From Geodermatophilus sabuli (GTDB lineage Bacteria; Actinomycetota; Actinomycetes; Mycobacteriales; Geodermatophilaceae): a DNA stretch of 64,000 bases. Each line of letters starts with the position of its first letter. Within the stretch, counting starts at the first letter, position 1. Under the pieces are notes generated by a model. That model was not told where the DNA came from and did no database searches. It saw only the letters and a list, made by a program, of their open reading frames with translations. The position numbers were made by a program, and so were the translations under genes. The stretch covers positions 186,001-250,000 of the forward strand of contig NZ_JAAGWF010000002.1 in assembly GCF_010686765.1 (NCBI RefSeq). Direction: 5' to 3'. Below, in pieces: positions 15,255-22,712 of this stretch.

Positions 15255-16799
15255 TCAGGCGTCGGCGAGCAGGCCGCGCACGGCGTCGATGGTGTCGGCC
15301 TCGGCGGCGGTCTTGTCCGGCCGGTAGCGCAGCACCCGGGCGAACCTCAGCGCGACACCGCCGGGGTAGCGGGTGCTGCGCTGCGCGCCGTCCAGGGCGA
15401 TCTCGACGACCAGTTCCGGCCGCAGGAGCAGCCCCCACTCCGCGGTCTCGCGGGCGTGCTCCGGAAAGGTGCGGGTCTGCCACTCCAGCAGCGCGTCGGT
15501 CATGCCCTTGAAGGTCTTGCCGACCATGACCGGGTCGCCGCCGTCGGGGTCACGGGCGGCGAGGTGGATGTTCGACAACGTGCCCGAGCGACGGCCGTAG
15601 CCCCACTCCACGCCGATCACGACCAGGTCCAGGGTGTGCACCGGCTTGACCTTCTGCCACGCCTTGCCGCGCCGGCCGGCGGCGTAGGGCGCGGTGAGGG
15701 CCTTGACGACGACGCCCTCGTGGCCGGCGGTGAGCGCGTCGTCCAGCACCGCGGCCGCCTGCTCCAGAGTGGGGCACCGGACGCCGGGCATCCGCAGCGG
15801 GGCGTGCTCGTCGGCGGCCAGCAGGTCGTCGAGTGCGTCGAGCCGGACCGCCAGCGGCTCGTCGAGGAGGTCGCGGCCGTCGAGGTGCAGCACGTCGAAG
15901 AGGAACGGGCTGAGCAGCACGCCCACGTCTGCCGCCTCCCCACCGGCGCCGCTGCCGAAGCGGCTCATCGTGTCCTGGAAGGCACGCGGCCGGCCGTCGT
16001 CGTCCAGGGCGAGGGTCTCGCCGTCGAGCACGGCGGTGCGGCAGGGCAGGGCGCGGATGCGCTCGACGAGCTCGGGGACGCCGTCGGTCACCTCGCGCAG
16101 CGTGCGCGTCCAGACGCGGACGACGTCGCCGTCGCGGTGCACCTGGATCCGCGCGCCGTCCAGCTTGAACTCCACGGTGACGTCGGTGCCGAGGTCGGCG
16201 AGCGCGGCGTCCAGCGAGGAGCCGGGGCTGGCGAGCATGGGCCGCACCGGCCGGCCGACCTCCAGGCGGACCGCGTCGAGGGCGGCCACCCCGCCGGACA
16301 GGGCGGTGGCCGCGGTCTCGGGGAGCCGGCCGGAGAGCATGAACGCCCGGCGGACAGCGGCTCCGGGGACCTCCGCCGCGACCGCGACAGCGTCGAGCAC
16401 CACGCCCTCCAGCGCCCCCTGACGGAGCTCGCCGGTGAGCAGCCGGACCAGGAAGCGCTGCTCCTCGGCGGTGGCGGCCGACAGCAGGGCGCTCAGCGCC
16501 GCGTCCCGGCGGGCCGCCGAGCCGGGGCCAGTGGTGGCGGCCAGCCCGGTGAGGGCCCTGTCGACGCCGGCGACGGTCAGCGACTGCGTCGCGGCACCCT
16601 CGCCGGCCATCCGCGCCAGGGTGCGCCAGCCGACACCGAGCCGGCCCTGTCGTGGTTCGCCCGCCAGCCACGCGGTGACCGGCTCGACCTCGTCCGCGCC
16701 GGCCTGGCGCAGCAGCTGCGCGATCGCCGCGGCCTTCGCCGTCCGGGAGCGGGTGGCCGTGACCGCGGTGGACGCGGCGAGGACGTCGGCGAGCAGCAC
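15255..16799 (-). CDS. ligB: ATP-dependent DNA ligase, LigB type
   Basis: A 514-residue ligase that closely resembles mycobacterial LigB. The N-terminal DNA-binding domain (about 1-180) includes Arg-Leu-Leu-Thr-Gly-Glu-Leu-Arg-Gln-Gly-Ala. The adenylation motif I is Glu-Phe-Lys-Leu-Asp-Gly-Ala-Arg, with Lys the AMP acceptor, near residue 213. Motif IV (Glu-Gly-Val-Val-Val-Lys) and motif V (Trp-Gln-Lys-Val-Lys-Pro) follow, then an OB-fold ending in Tyr-Pro-Gly-Gly-Val-Ala-Leu-Arg-Phe-Ala-Arg. It seals nicks as an accessory to the NAD-dependent replicative ligase. The GTG at 16799 is six bases after a CACGAT box (16811-16806), so the mRNA is probably leaderless. Confidence 0.93.
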   Translation of the reverse strand: MLLADVLAASTAVTATRSRTAKAAAIAQLLRQAGADEVEPVTAWLAGEPRQGRLGVGWRTLARMAGEGAATQSLTVAGVDRALTGLAATTGPGSAARRDAALSALLSAATAEEQRFLVRLLTGELRQGALEGVVLDAVAVAAEVPGAAVRRAFMLSGRLPETAATALSGGVAALDAVRLEVGRPVRPMLASPGSSLDAALADLGTDVTVEFKLDGARIQVHRDGDVVRVWTRTLREVTDGVPELVERIRALPCRTAVLDGETLALDDDGRPRAFQDTMSRFGSGAGGEAADVGVLLSPFLFDVLHLDGRDLLDEPLAVRLDALDDLLAADEHAPLRMPGVRCPTLEQAAAVLDDALTAGHEGVVVKALTAPYAAGRRGKAWQKVKPVHTLDLVVIGVEWGYGRRSGTLSNIHLAARDPDGGDPVMVGKTFKGMTDALLEWQTRTFPEHARETAEWGLLLRPELVVEIALDGAQRSTRYPGGVALRFARVLRYRPDKTAAEADTIDAVRGLLADA

Positions 16800-16805
16800 C
16801 GGGCC

Positions 16806-16811
16806 ATCGTG
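16806..16811 (-). promoter_or_regulatory. Candidate -10 box for leaderless ligB
   Basis: CACGAT on the minus strand, six bases before the GTG at 16799. The -35 region is poorly conserved. The spacing matches several other genes here, including CACGAT before the gene at 49411. Confidence 0.5.
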
Positions 16812-16830
16812 GCAGCTGCCCCGGACACGA

Positions 16831-16865
16831 CTGAGGGCCGTGACGCGGTGCGTCACGGCCCTCAG
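16831..16865 (-). terminator. Perfect 16-bp hairpin terminator after the cold-shock gene
   Basis: The arms CTGAGGGCCGTGACGC and GCGTCACGGCCCTCAG are perfectly complementary with a GGT loop. The hairpin starts nine bases after the csp stop codon. There is no U-tract, which is common for actinobacterial terminators. It also separates csp from the ligB promoter. Confidence 0.85.
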
Positions 16866-16874
16866 CTCATCGCG

Positions 16875-17078
16875 TCAGAGGACGCGGACGTTCTCCGCCT
16901 GGGGGCCCTTCTGGCCCTGCGTGACGTCGAACTCGACCTGCTGGCCCTCGTCGAGGGACTTGTAGCCGCTGCCGCTGATGGCGGAGTAGTGGCAGAAGAC
17001 GTCGGCGCCGCCGCCGTCCTGGGCGATGAACCCGAAGCCCTTCTCCGCGTTGAACCACTTCACAGTGCCCTGAGCCAT
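16875..17078 (-). CDS. Cold-shock protein (CspA family)
   Basis: A 67-residue single-domain OB-fold RNA/DNA-binding protein of standard length. It starts [15 protein letters not shown], which contains RNP1. RNP2 is Val-Phe-Cys-His-Tyr, with Cys where Val or Ala is more usual. Its role is as an RNA chaperone melting secondary structure, either constitutively or on cold shock. It has its own strong hairpin terminator and a long upstream region, consistent with a single-gene transcript made in quantity. Confidence 0.95.
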   Translation of the reverse strand: MAQGTVKWFNAEKGFGFIAQDGGGADVFCHYSAISGSGYKSLDEGQQVEFDVTQGQKGPQAENVRVL

Positions 17079-17425
17079 GCTGTTCTCATCTCGTGCTGGT
17101 GTGTTCCGGACCGGCAGATGCCGGCCGGAGGTCGCCGCACCGACCGGCAGGACCGAGAGGGAACGTCAGGCAGAGACGACTGCGGACGTCCGAGAACGAA
17201 GCAGAGGCGCAACAGCGACCAGAGGCCATGCTACGCCGTCCCGGCGTCCGGGCCCACACCCGGACCGGTGCGGCGAACGGGCCGCGCCGGTGAGGAGTCC
17301 GGCCGAGGCGAGCAGGAGCCGGTCGGGTGCACAGCTCCGTACCCGTCCCGTGACAGCCGGCGCACAGGACCCGCCCCGAGGCTGGGGCCGACGGCCGGAT
17401 GGTCCGGCCGCGTGGAGGAGTCCCA
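17079..17425. other. Non-coding gap between csp and the secreted-protein gene
   Basis: This 347-base divergent gap must hold the csp promoter and leader on the minus strand and the promoter of the gene at 17426 on the plus strand. A TAGCAT hexamer on the minus strand about 155 bases before the csp start is a possible -10 box. I see no convincing gene or strong hairpin in it. Confidence 0.5.
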
Positions 17426-18010
17426 GTGCGCAGGAAGTTCGTCATCGCCACCACCACCGCCGGGGTGCTGAGCCTGTCCGGCCTCGCCGTCGCCGTCCCG
17501 GCGCTGGCCGAGACGGCCGGTACGGCGGCGTCCTCGGCCGCGGACCGGGTCCGGGACGCCCTGACCGGCCTGGTCACCGACGGGTCCCTCACCCAGGAGC
17601 AGGCCGACGAGGTCGCGACCACCCTGGCCGAGGCCGGACTCGGGGAGCGAGGTGGCCATGGCGGGAGCCGGCTGGACCTGTCCGCCGCCGCCACGGCGCT
17701 GGGCATGGACGAGGCCGGGCTCCGCACGGCCCTGGACGTGGACGGCGCCACCCTGGCCTCCGTCGCCGAGGACCGGGGCGTCCCGGTCGACACCCTCGTC
17801 AGCGCGCTCACCGAGGCCGCGCAGGAGCGCATCGCGCAGGCGGTCGCCGAGGGCCGGCTCACCCAGGAGCAGGCCGACGAGCGCCTGGCCGACCTGGAGG
17901 CCCGGATCGCCGAGCGGGTCGAGCAGGCCCTCCACGACCGCGGCGGGCCCGGGGGCCGGGACGGTGGCGCCCCGGACGACCCAGCGGGGGCCGCGACACC
18001 GGGGGACTGA
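17426..18010 (+). CDS. Secreted protein with two LTQEQADE repeats
   Basis: A 194-residue exported protein of unknown function. A Sec-type signal peptide (Arg-Arg-Lys-Phe, hydrophobic core, Ala-Leu-Ala near 30) leads a highly helical mature part. The motif Gly-x-Leu-Thr-Gln-Glu-Gln-Ala-Asp-Glu occurs twice, near residues 55 and 142, about 87 residues apart, which suggests an internal duplication. The middle segment with Ala-Leu-Gly-Met-Asp-Glu-Ala-Gly-Leu resembles helical repeats of other actinobacterial exported proteins. The C-terminus is Gly/Asp/Pro-rich and disordered. The GTG start is supported by GGAGGAG eight bases upstream. A strong hairpin terminator follows, so it is monocistronic. 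Confidence 0.8.
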   Translation: MRRKFVIATTTAGVLSLSGLAVAVPALAETAGTAASSAADRVRDALTGLVTDGSLTQEQADEVATTLAEAGLGERGGHGGSRLDLSAAATALGMDEAGLRTALDVDGATLASVAEDRGVPVDTLVSALTEAAQERIAQAVAEGRLTQEQADERLADLEARIAERVEQALHDRGGPGGRDGGAPDDPAGAATPGD

Positions 18011-18025
18011 CGTCCCGGGGGGCGG

Positions 18026-18065
18026 GCGGCCTCCGTCTGGTCAGATCCGACCAGACGGAGGCCGC
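18026..18065 (+). terminator. Strong 17-bp hairpin terminator
   Basis: Perfect arms (18026-18042 and 18049-18065) enclose a six-base loop. It begins 16 bases after the stop of the secreted-protein gene and lies well ahead of the next start. No U-tract follows. Confidence 0.85.
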
Positions 18066-18197
18066 GGAAGTCGACCAGTTCTGGTCATGTCCCGCGGGCC
18101 CGGCCCGGCGAGGCTGGACGCCATGACGTCAGGGCCGCGAGTGCGGCACGCGGCACCACAGCCGGTCCCCGTCCCGCGCTCCACCGGAGGGAGCTCC

Positions 18198-19166
18198 ATG
18201 GCCGTCCTCGACCCCGTCCGCCCCGACCTGCGTGCGCCGGTCGGGTCGCCGCCGGTCGGCCGCCCGCCGGACGAGGTGCTGCCACCCGTGGGGGGGCCCG
18301 GTGGTGGGCTCCCGGGCAGCGTCCGTCCCGGCACGCGCTGGCTGCTCCGGGCGTTCCTGAGCCTGACCACGCTCGCCGTCCTGGCCCTGGTGCTGCTCCC
18401 GGGCGCGCACCACCAGTTCGCCTGGAGCATCCACATGGAGCTCACCGCGGCGTGGCTCGGCGCGGCGTACGCGTCCGGCTCGCTCCTCTCCCTCCTGGCG
18501 CTGCGCCGGAACGGCTGGCACGAGGTCCGGATCGCCGTCGTCACGGTCGCCACCTTCACCTGGCTGACGCTCGTCGCGACGCTGGTCCACACCCACAAGC
18601 TGAACCTCATGAGCGGGACCCTCCCGGGGCGGCTCGCCGCGTGGGTGTGGCTGGCCGTCTACCTCGTCGTGCCCGTCGCCTGCTGGGTGCTCGTGTCCCG
18701 GCAGGACCGGGACCACGTCCGGTCGCGGGTCCTCCACCGCCCCATGCCCCGGTCGCTGGCCGGGCTGCTGGGTGCGCAGGGCGTCGTCCTGGCCGCGGCC
18801 GGCACGGTGCTGTTCCTCGGGGGTCTGACGGTCCACCACGAGTCGGAGGCGGTCACCCGCTTCTGGCCGTGGGACCTCATGCCGCTGAGCTCCCAGGTCA
18901 TCGGTGCCTGGCTGATCGCCCTGGGCCTGGGCGCCGCCCTGGTCATCCGGGATCGCGACCTGAGCCGGCTCCGGGTCCCGGCCGCTGCCTACACGGCGTT
19001 CGGCGTCCTGCAGCTGGGCGTCCTGGTCGGGCACCGGGCGGACGTCGAGGCCGGGGACCCGTGGCTGTGGGCCTACGTGGCCGTCCTGGCGGTCGTCGTC
19101 GGAACCGGTGGGTTCGGCTGGTGGGCGGGGCGCGACCCGGGGGTCATCCGCCGTAGGGCCGGGTGA
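18198..19166 (+). CDS. Polytopic membrane protein of unknown function
   Basis: A 322-residue protein with a Pro/Gly-rich cytoplasmic N-terminus of about 45 residues followed by eight predicted membrane segments. These include Phe-Leu-Ser-Leu-Thr-Thr-Leu-Ala-Val-Leu-Ala-Leu near 50, a helix with Met-Glu-Leu-Thr-Ala-Ala-Trp, and a Trp-rich final helix ending Gly-Gly-Phe-Gly-Trp-Trp-Ala-Gly. I do not recognise a family. The ATG at 18198 has GGAGGGAG at a good distance; an in-frame ATG at 18123 lacks one. Its 3' end overlaps the converging VOC gene by 23 bases. Confidence 0.75.
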   Translation: MAVLDPVRPDLRAPVGSPPVGRPPDEVLPPVGGPGGGLPGSVRPGTRWLLRAFLSLTTLAVLALVLLPGAHHQFAWSIHMELTAAWLGAAYASGSLLSLLALRRNGWHEVRIAVVTVATFTWLTLVATLVHTHKLNLMSGTLPGRLAAWVWLAVYLVVPVACWVLVSRQDRDHVRSRVLHRPMPRSLAGLLGAQGVVLAAAGTVLFLGGLTVHHESEAVTRFWPWDLMPLSSQVIGAWLIALGLGAALVIRDRDLSRLRVPAAAYTAFGVLQLGVLVGHRADVEAGDPWLWAYVAVLAVVVGTGGFGWWAGRDPGVIRRRAG

Positions 19167-19518
19167 TGATCTCCAGGACGTGGCCGTCGGGGTCCTTCCA
19201 GTACACGCCCCGCCCGCCGTCGTCGGTGTTGACCTCGCCCGGGTGCTGCTCGAACGGATCGGCCCAGTGGTCCAGGCCGCGGGCGCGGATGCGACCCAGG
19301 ATCTGGTCGAACTCCTCCTCGCCGACCAGGAACGCGTAGTGGCGCGGGTGCGGGGCGTCGTCCTCCATGAAGTCGAGGGAGACGCCGTTGTCGAGCGACA
19401 CGACCGCGAAGGGGCCGAACGTGGTGGGCGGGCCCAGGCCGAGCACGTCGGCGAGGAAGGCGGCCGACGCCCGGCGGTCACGGGCGGAGACGATCGTGTG
19501 GTCGAGTTGGACGGGCAT
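19144..19518 (-). CDS. VOC (glyoxalase/bleomycin resistance) family protein
   Basis: A 124-residue vicinal-oxygen-chelate fold protein made of two beta-alpha-beta-beta-beta modules. It begins Leu-Asp-His-Thr-Ile-Val, with His as the first potential metal ligand, and ends Tyr-Trp-Lys-Asp-Pro-Asp-Gly-His-Val-Leu-Glu-Ile-Ile, where Glu is the last ligand. Pro-Arg-His-Tyr-Ala-Phe-Leu-Val supplies another His. The family covers lyases, dioxygenases and resistance proteins, and the substrate cannot be told. GGAGGGAG precedes the ATG. It is convergent with the membrane-protein gene. Confidence 0.85.
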   Translation of the reverse strand: MPVQLDHTIVSARDRRASAAFLADVLGLGPPTTFGPFAVVSLDNGVSLDFMEDDAPHPRHYAFLVGEEEFDQILGRIRARGLDHWADPFEQHPGEVNTDDGGRGVYWKDPDGHVLEIITRPYGG

Positions 19519-19596
19519 CGGAACTCCCTCCGGCGGTCGGCCGAGCGGCACCGCCGGCCCAGCCAAGCACCCCGCCGGCCCCTCCGGGGCGGTCGA

Positions 19597-19602
19597 TAGG
19601 CT
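19597..19602 (+). promoter_or_regulatory. Candidate -10 box of the helix-hairpin-helix gene
   Basis: TAGGCT lies eight bases before the ATG at 19611, so the transcript would start at or within two bases of the start codon. There is no ribosome-binding site, supporting leaderless translation. Confidence 0.5.
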
Positions 19603-19610
19603 CCGACGTC

Positions 19611-20156
19611 ATGCCGACCAGGTCCCGGGGGGACGACGTGCCCGCGAGGACGATCCAGGACCTCGGCCTCCCGCCGCGGGCGGTCACCGCGCTCACCCGT
19701 GCCGGGATCGTCCGGATCGAGGACCTGGCGGCCCTCACCCGGCGTGACCTCGCGGCCGTCGCCGGCCTCGGTCCCGGGCTGGTGACCGCGATCCGGCTCG
19801 TCGTCCCCGAGCCCGCCTCGGGGGGTTCCCGCGCCGAGGAGGAGTCGCCGGACGCCCCGGCGATCCCGTCCTTCGCCTCGCTGCGGGGCCCGCGCCGGCA
19901 CACGGCGATCGACCTCCTGGTCCCCGAGCCGCCGGCGCCGGCCGCCACGCCCTCCGGGGCGCCGGCCGCCACGCCCTCCGCGACGCCCACCGGGACGCCG
20001 CGGCCGGCCGAGTACGCCGATCTGCTCCGTCTCGGGCTGCGCGCGGCGCGGGCGGTGGCCGGCGTCCCGGGGCGGCTGGCCCTCTGGTCGGTCCGGGCCC
20101 CGGTCCGCGGCCTGCGCCGGCTCCTCGGCGTCGAGCCGGGGACCGACCGGGGCTGA
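19611..20156 (+). CDS. Helix-hairpin-helix domain protein
   Basis: A 181-residue protein. Residues about 14-66 form a helix-hairpin-helix unit much like the C-terminal domain of RNA polymerase alpha (Ala-Leu-Thr-Arg-Ala-Gly-Ile-Val-Arg-Ile-Glu-Asp-Leu, then Val-Ala-Gly-Leu-Gly-Pro-Gly), which suggests DNA binding. A Pro/Ala-rich linker with an eight-residue repeat (Ala-Pro-Ala-Ala-Thr-Pro-Ser-Gly) joins it to a basic, possibly membrane- or DNA-associated C-terminal helix. It precedes a DNA polymerase by 56 bases in the same direction, so a role in DNA metabolism is conceivable. The function is not established. Confidence 0.72.
   Translation: MPTRSRGDDVPARTIQDLGLPPRAVTALTRAGIVRIEDLAALTRRDLAAVAGLGPGLVTAIRLVVPEPASGGSRAEEESPDAPAIPSFASLRGPRRHTAIDLLVPEPPAPAATPSGAPAATPSATPTGTPRPAEYADLLRLGLRAARAVAGVPGRLALWSVRAPVRGLRRLLGVEPGTDRG
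19934..19980 (+). repeat. Two tandem 23-base repeats, period 24
   Basis: Two identical 23-base copies (19934-19956 and 19958-19980) encode the Ala-Pro-Ala-Ala-Thr-Pro-Ser repeat in the linker of the helix-hairpin-helix protein. The in-frame period suggests slippage-driven linker growth. Confidence 0.85.
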
Positions 20157-20200
20157 CCCCGGGCGTCCGGGGTGGTCCCCGCGCCGTCGGACCCCTCGGC

Positions 20201-20206
20201 GAGACT
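20201..20206 (+). promoter_or_regulatory. Candidate -10 box of the DNA polymerase gene
   Basis: GAGACT lies six bases before the GTG at 20213, the spacing seen for other probable leaderless genes here. It is a weaker match to the -10 consensus. Confidence 0.35.
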
Positions 20207-20212
20207 GCGCGG

Positions 20213-21871
20213 GTGGACCGGATCGTGCTCCGGCGCCGCGGCGAGGGGGTCGTCGAGGCGCACGAGCAGGCCGGCTCCGCGTCGGCCGGGGTGGTCGCGC
20301 TGCCCGCCGCCGAGCTCGCCCGCTACGTCCGCGACCGGGAGTCGGCGCCGGTCCGCTGGGTCTGGGACGACACGACGCGGTGGTACCCGGCCCTCCTGGC
20401 CGCCGGCGTCCGGGTCGAGCGGTGCACCGACCTGCGGCTGGCCCACGCCGTCCTGCGGCGGACGCCGTTCGCCGACCACGACCTGCTCGCCGGCGACGAC
20501 ACCGCCGGCTGGGACGCCCTCCAGCCGGAGACGGCGACGGACGCCGCCCTCTTCCCGCTCGACGACCCCGCCGACCGCCTCGACCCGGTCGCCGAGGACG
20601 AGCGCCAGCAGGCGGTCCTCGCCGCGTCGCCGGAGCGCAGCCGTCTCGGTCTGCTGCTCGCCGCCGAGTCCTCCGGCGCCCTGGTCGCGGCCGAGATGAC
20701 CGCCGCCGGCCTGCCGTGGCGGGCCGACGTGCACCAGCGGCTGCTGACCGACCTGCTCGGCCCCCGACCGCCGGCCGGCCATCGTCCGGTGGTGCTCGAG
20801 CGGCTGGCCGAGGAGATCCGCGCCGCCCTCGGCGCGGCGGAGCTCAACCCGGACTCGCCCGCCGCGGTCCTGCGCGCGCTGCAGACCGCGGGTCTGCCGG
20901 TCGACGACACCCGGTCGTGGACGCTGGAGCAGGTCGACCACCCCGCCGTCGCACCGCTGCTGGAGTACAAGAAGCTGGCCCGGCTGCTCTCCGCCAACGG
21001 CTGGGCGTGGCTGGACGCGTGGGTGCGCGACGGCCGGTTCCGCTCGTCCTTCCTCCCCGGCGGCGTGGTCACCGGGCGCTGGGCAGCCACCGGCGGGGGC
21101 GCCCTGTCGATGCCCGCACAGGTGCGCCCGGCGGCGGTCGCGGACGAGGGCTGGCGGTTCGTGGTCGCCGACGTCGCCCAGCTCGAACCGAGGGTGCTCG
21201 CCGGCATGAGCGGGGACGCCGCGATGGCGGAGGCGGCCCGGGCCTCGGACCTGTACCAGGGGATGGTCGCGAGCGGGGCGGTGGCCACCCGGGCCGACGC
21301 GAAGGTGGGCATGCTCGGCGCGATGTACGGCGCCACCCGGGGGGAGAGCGGACGCATGATGCCGCGGCTGACCCGCCGGTACCCCCGGGCGATCGGACTG
21401 GTCGAGGAGGCCGCCCGCGCGGGGGAGCGCGGCGAGGTGGTGCACACCCTGCTCGGCCGCGGGTCACCGCTGCCGGCCGGCGCGTGGGCGCAGCGCGCGG
21501 TGGACCTCGGCGAGCCGCCGGACGAGGGGGACCACCGGGAGGACCGGGACCGGCGACGGCGCGCGTGGGGCCGGTTCACCCGCAACTTCGTCGTCCAGGG
21601 CACCGGCGCCGAGTGGGCGCTGTGCTGGCTGGCCGACCTGCGCAACCGGCTCTGGCGCCTCGGCGGCACCGGGCGGGTCGAGCAGCGCCCGCACCTGGTC
21701 TTCTTCCTCCACGACGAGGTCGTCGTCCACACCCCGGAGCACCTGGCCGCGGACGTCGCCGAGGAGGTGCGCCGCGCGGCGGTCACCGCCGGCCGGCTGC
21801 TGTTCGGCGACTTCCCCGTCGACTTCCCGCTCGACGTGGCCGTCGTCGGCTCCTGGGCCGAGGCCGGCTGA
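20213..21871 (+). CDS. Bifunctional 3'-5' exonuclease/DNA polymerase (family A)
   Basis: A 552-residue PolA-like protein lacking the 5'-nuclease domain. The N-terminal part (about 1-170) matches the degenerate exonuclease domain position. The polymerase palm and fingers carry motif A (Asp-Val-Ala-Gln-Leu-Glu-Pro-Arg near 320), motif B (Arg-Ala-Asp-Ala-Lys-Val-Gly-Met-Leu-Gly-Ala-Met-Tyr-Gly near 362) and motif C (His-Asp-Glu-Val-Val-Val-His near 500). Motif A has Pro after the Glu and motif B has Leu where Phe is usual. It is shorter than PolA (about 900 residues). This actinobacterial family is presumed to help DNA repair; its activity is inferred from the motifs. Confidence 0.88.
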   Translation: MDRIVLRRRGEGVVEAHEQAGSASAGVVALPAAELARYVRDRESAPVRWVWDDTTRWYPALLAAGVRVERCTDLRLAHAVLRRTPFADHDLLAGDDTAGWDALQPETATDAALFPLDDPADRLDPVAEDERQQAVLAASPERSRLGLLLAAESSGALVAAEMTAAGLPWRADVHQRLLTDLLGPRPPAGHRPVVLERLAEEIRAALGAAELNPDSPAAVLRALQTAGLPVDDTRSWTLEQVDHPAVAPLLEYKKLARLLSANGWAWLDAWVRDGRFRSSFLPGGVVTGRWAATGGGALSMPAQVRPAAVADEGWRFVVADVAQLEPRVLAGMSGDAAMAEAARASDLYQGMVASGAVATRADAKVGMLGAMYGATRGESGRMMPRLTRRYPRAIGLVEEAARAGERGEVVHTLLGRGSPLPAGAWAQRAVDLGEPPDEGDHREDRDRRRRAWGRFTRNFVVQGTGAEWALCWLADLRNRLWRLGGTGRVEQRPHLVFFLHDEVVVHTPEHLAADVAEEVRRAAVTAGRLLFGDFPVDFPLDVAVVGSWAEAG

Positions 21872-21907
21872 GCGCGGGTCCCGGCGTCCGCCCCGGTCAG
21901 CGCAGGG

Positions 21908-22137
21908 GTGCTGACGTGCGGGCTGGTGGCCCGCGGGCTGTCCAACGGGGAGATCGCCGAGGAGCCGTACCTCGGGGTGCAGACGGTCAGGACCCGTCCG
22001 CGCCGGCGCGCAGCGCCGCGCAGACGTTCTCGTCGTCGCCGAAGGACGTCCATCAGGACGACGTCGGTGTGCAGGGAGCCGACCAGCGGCACGACCACCG
22101 CGCCGTCGGCGGCCTCGCCGACCACCTCGAGGTCGTC
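21908..22137. pseudogene. Broken, internally inverted NarL/LuxR response regulator
   Basis: Two halves of one response regulator remain, facing opposite ways. On the plus strand 21908-21994 encodes a LuxR helix-turn-helix fragment (Leu-Val-Ala-Arg-Gly-Leu-Ser-Asn-Gly-Glu-Ile-Ala-Glu-Glu...Thr-Val-Arg-Thr). On the minus strand from 22137 the receiver is recognisable (Glu-Val-Val-Gly-Glu-Ala-Ala-Asp-Gly-Ala, then Asp-Val-Val-Leu-Met-Asp). After a deletion of roughly 25 residues and a frame change it resumes as Phe-Gly-Asp-Asp-Glu-Asn-Val-Cys-Ala-Ala-Leu-Arg-Ala-Gly-Ala-Asp-Gly (22043-21990), then stops. An in-frame TAG lies right before the receiver fragment. No kinase remains beside it. Confidence 0.75.
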
Positions 22138-22138
22138 C

Positions 22139-22144
22139 TAGCGT
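22139..22144 (+). promoter_or_regulatory. -10 box of a leaderless small membrane-protein gene
   Basis: TAGCGT lies exactly six bases before the GTG at 22151, so transcription would begin at the start codon. No ribosome-binding site is present. Confidence 0.55.
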
Positions 22145-22150
22145 GGCGCC

Positions 22151-22390
22151 GTGGCCGCCGCTCCCCTCCGCCCGCCGTGGTTCGGCAACCGGGGTGTGCA
22201 GGTGCTCGCCGCCGGGGCGCTCGCCTACAACCTCGTGCAGCTGGTGCTGCAGCTCGTCGACGCCGACTGGGGGGCGGCGTTCCTCAGCTTCGCGTGGGGC
22301 GTCTTGTTCGGGTACGTGCTGGTCGAGTCGCTGCGCTTCCGCCGGCAGCAGGACGCCGCCCCGGACGACGGGGCGCAGCCGGGCGACTGA
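22151..22390 (+). CDS. Small two-helix membrane protein
   Basis: A 79-residue protein of unknown function. Two hydrophobic helices (about 16-37 and 43-60, containing Val-Leu-Ala-Ala-Gly-Ala-Leu-Ala-Tyr-Asn-Leu-Val and Phe-Leu-Ser-Phe-Ala-Trp-Gly-Val-Leu-Phe-Gly) are followed by a basic then acidic tail. The gene appears to have a leaderless promoter of its own, which supports its being real in spite of its size. It lies between the broken response regulator and the riboswitch region. Confidence 0.65.
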   Translation: MAAAPLRPPWFGNRGVQVLAAGALAYNLVQLVLQLVDADWGAAFLSFAWGVLFGYVLVESLRFRRQQDAAPDDGAQPGD

Positions 22391-22497
22391 CCCGGAGCCG
22401 GCGCCCGGGATGCCGAGGTGCCGGCGCCCCCTACACGACCGGACCGTCGCGTGCGGGCGGCGCGACGAGCGTCACCCGACGAATCGGCGACCTCCGA

Positions 22498-22527
22498 TTG
22501 TCACAACTGCATAACGCCGGTTACCGT
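22498..22527 (+). promoter_or_regulatory. Candidate promoter ahead of the c-di-AMP riboswitch
   Basis: TTGTCA (22498-22503), an 18-base spacer and TACCGT (22522-22527) sit about 45 bases before the aptamer. The position suits transcription of the riboswitch leader. Confidence 0.5.
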
Positions 22528-22570
22528 GGCCGGGTCCAGTCGGTCGTCACGCCCCGTCCGGGGAGTCCGA

Positions 22571-22712
22571 GCGGACGCCGCCGAATCGCCCTCCGGGGCG
22601 AGCCGGGGACCCACCGGAGTACTGGGGTGAATCCCGCTCCCGGGCGCATCGTCCGGGACGGGTAGGGCTGCTTCCCGCCCGAACCCGTCAGCTAACTCGG
22701 CAGGCGGCCATC
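22571..22712 (+). ncRNA. c-di-AMP riboswitch (ydaO/yuaA type)
   Basis: The conserved core of the ydaO aptamer is plain: GAGCCGGGGACCCA near 22600, CTGGGGTGAATC at 22622-22633, AGGGCTGCTTCCCGCCCGAA at 22664-22682 (approximate ends), and CCGTCAGCTAACTCGG at 22685-22700. The closing helix P1 pairs GCCGCC (22577-22582) with GGCGGC (22703-22708). The same GGCGGC can instead pair with GCCGCC at 22726-22731, giving a mutually exclusive hairpin that may be the switch. In actinobacteria this aptamer precedes genes for cell-wall hydrolases and secreted cell-wall proteins, matching the gene at 23008. Confidence 0.9.

Noticed and set aside
13545-17471. A very long plus-strand open frame opposite the phosphatase and ligase genes
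   Set aside because: It has no recognisable domain, low-complexity Arg/Gly/Ala content, and runs antisense to two well-supported genes. Such frames are expected where GC at third positions is extreme.
18123-18132. TGACGTCA palindrome as a third copy of the 3015/5717 operator
   Set aside because: It lacks the two central bases and the associated -35 and -10 boxes, and it is before an unrelated membrane-protein gene.
22391-22440. GC-rich repeated GCCGGCGCC as a terminator
   Set aside because: The two copies are direct repeats of a self-complementary word and pair only through a wobble; I could not define a convincing stem.
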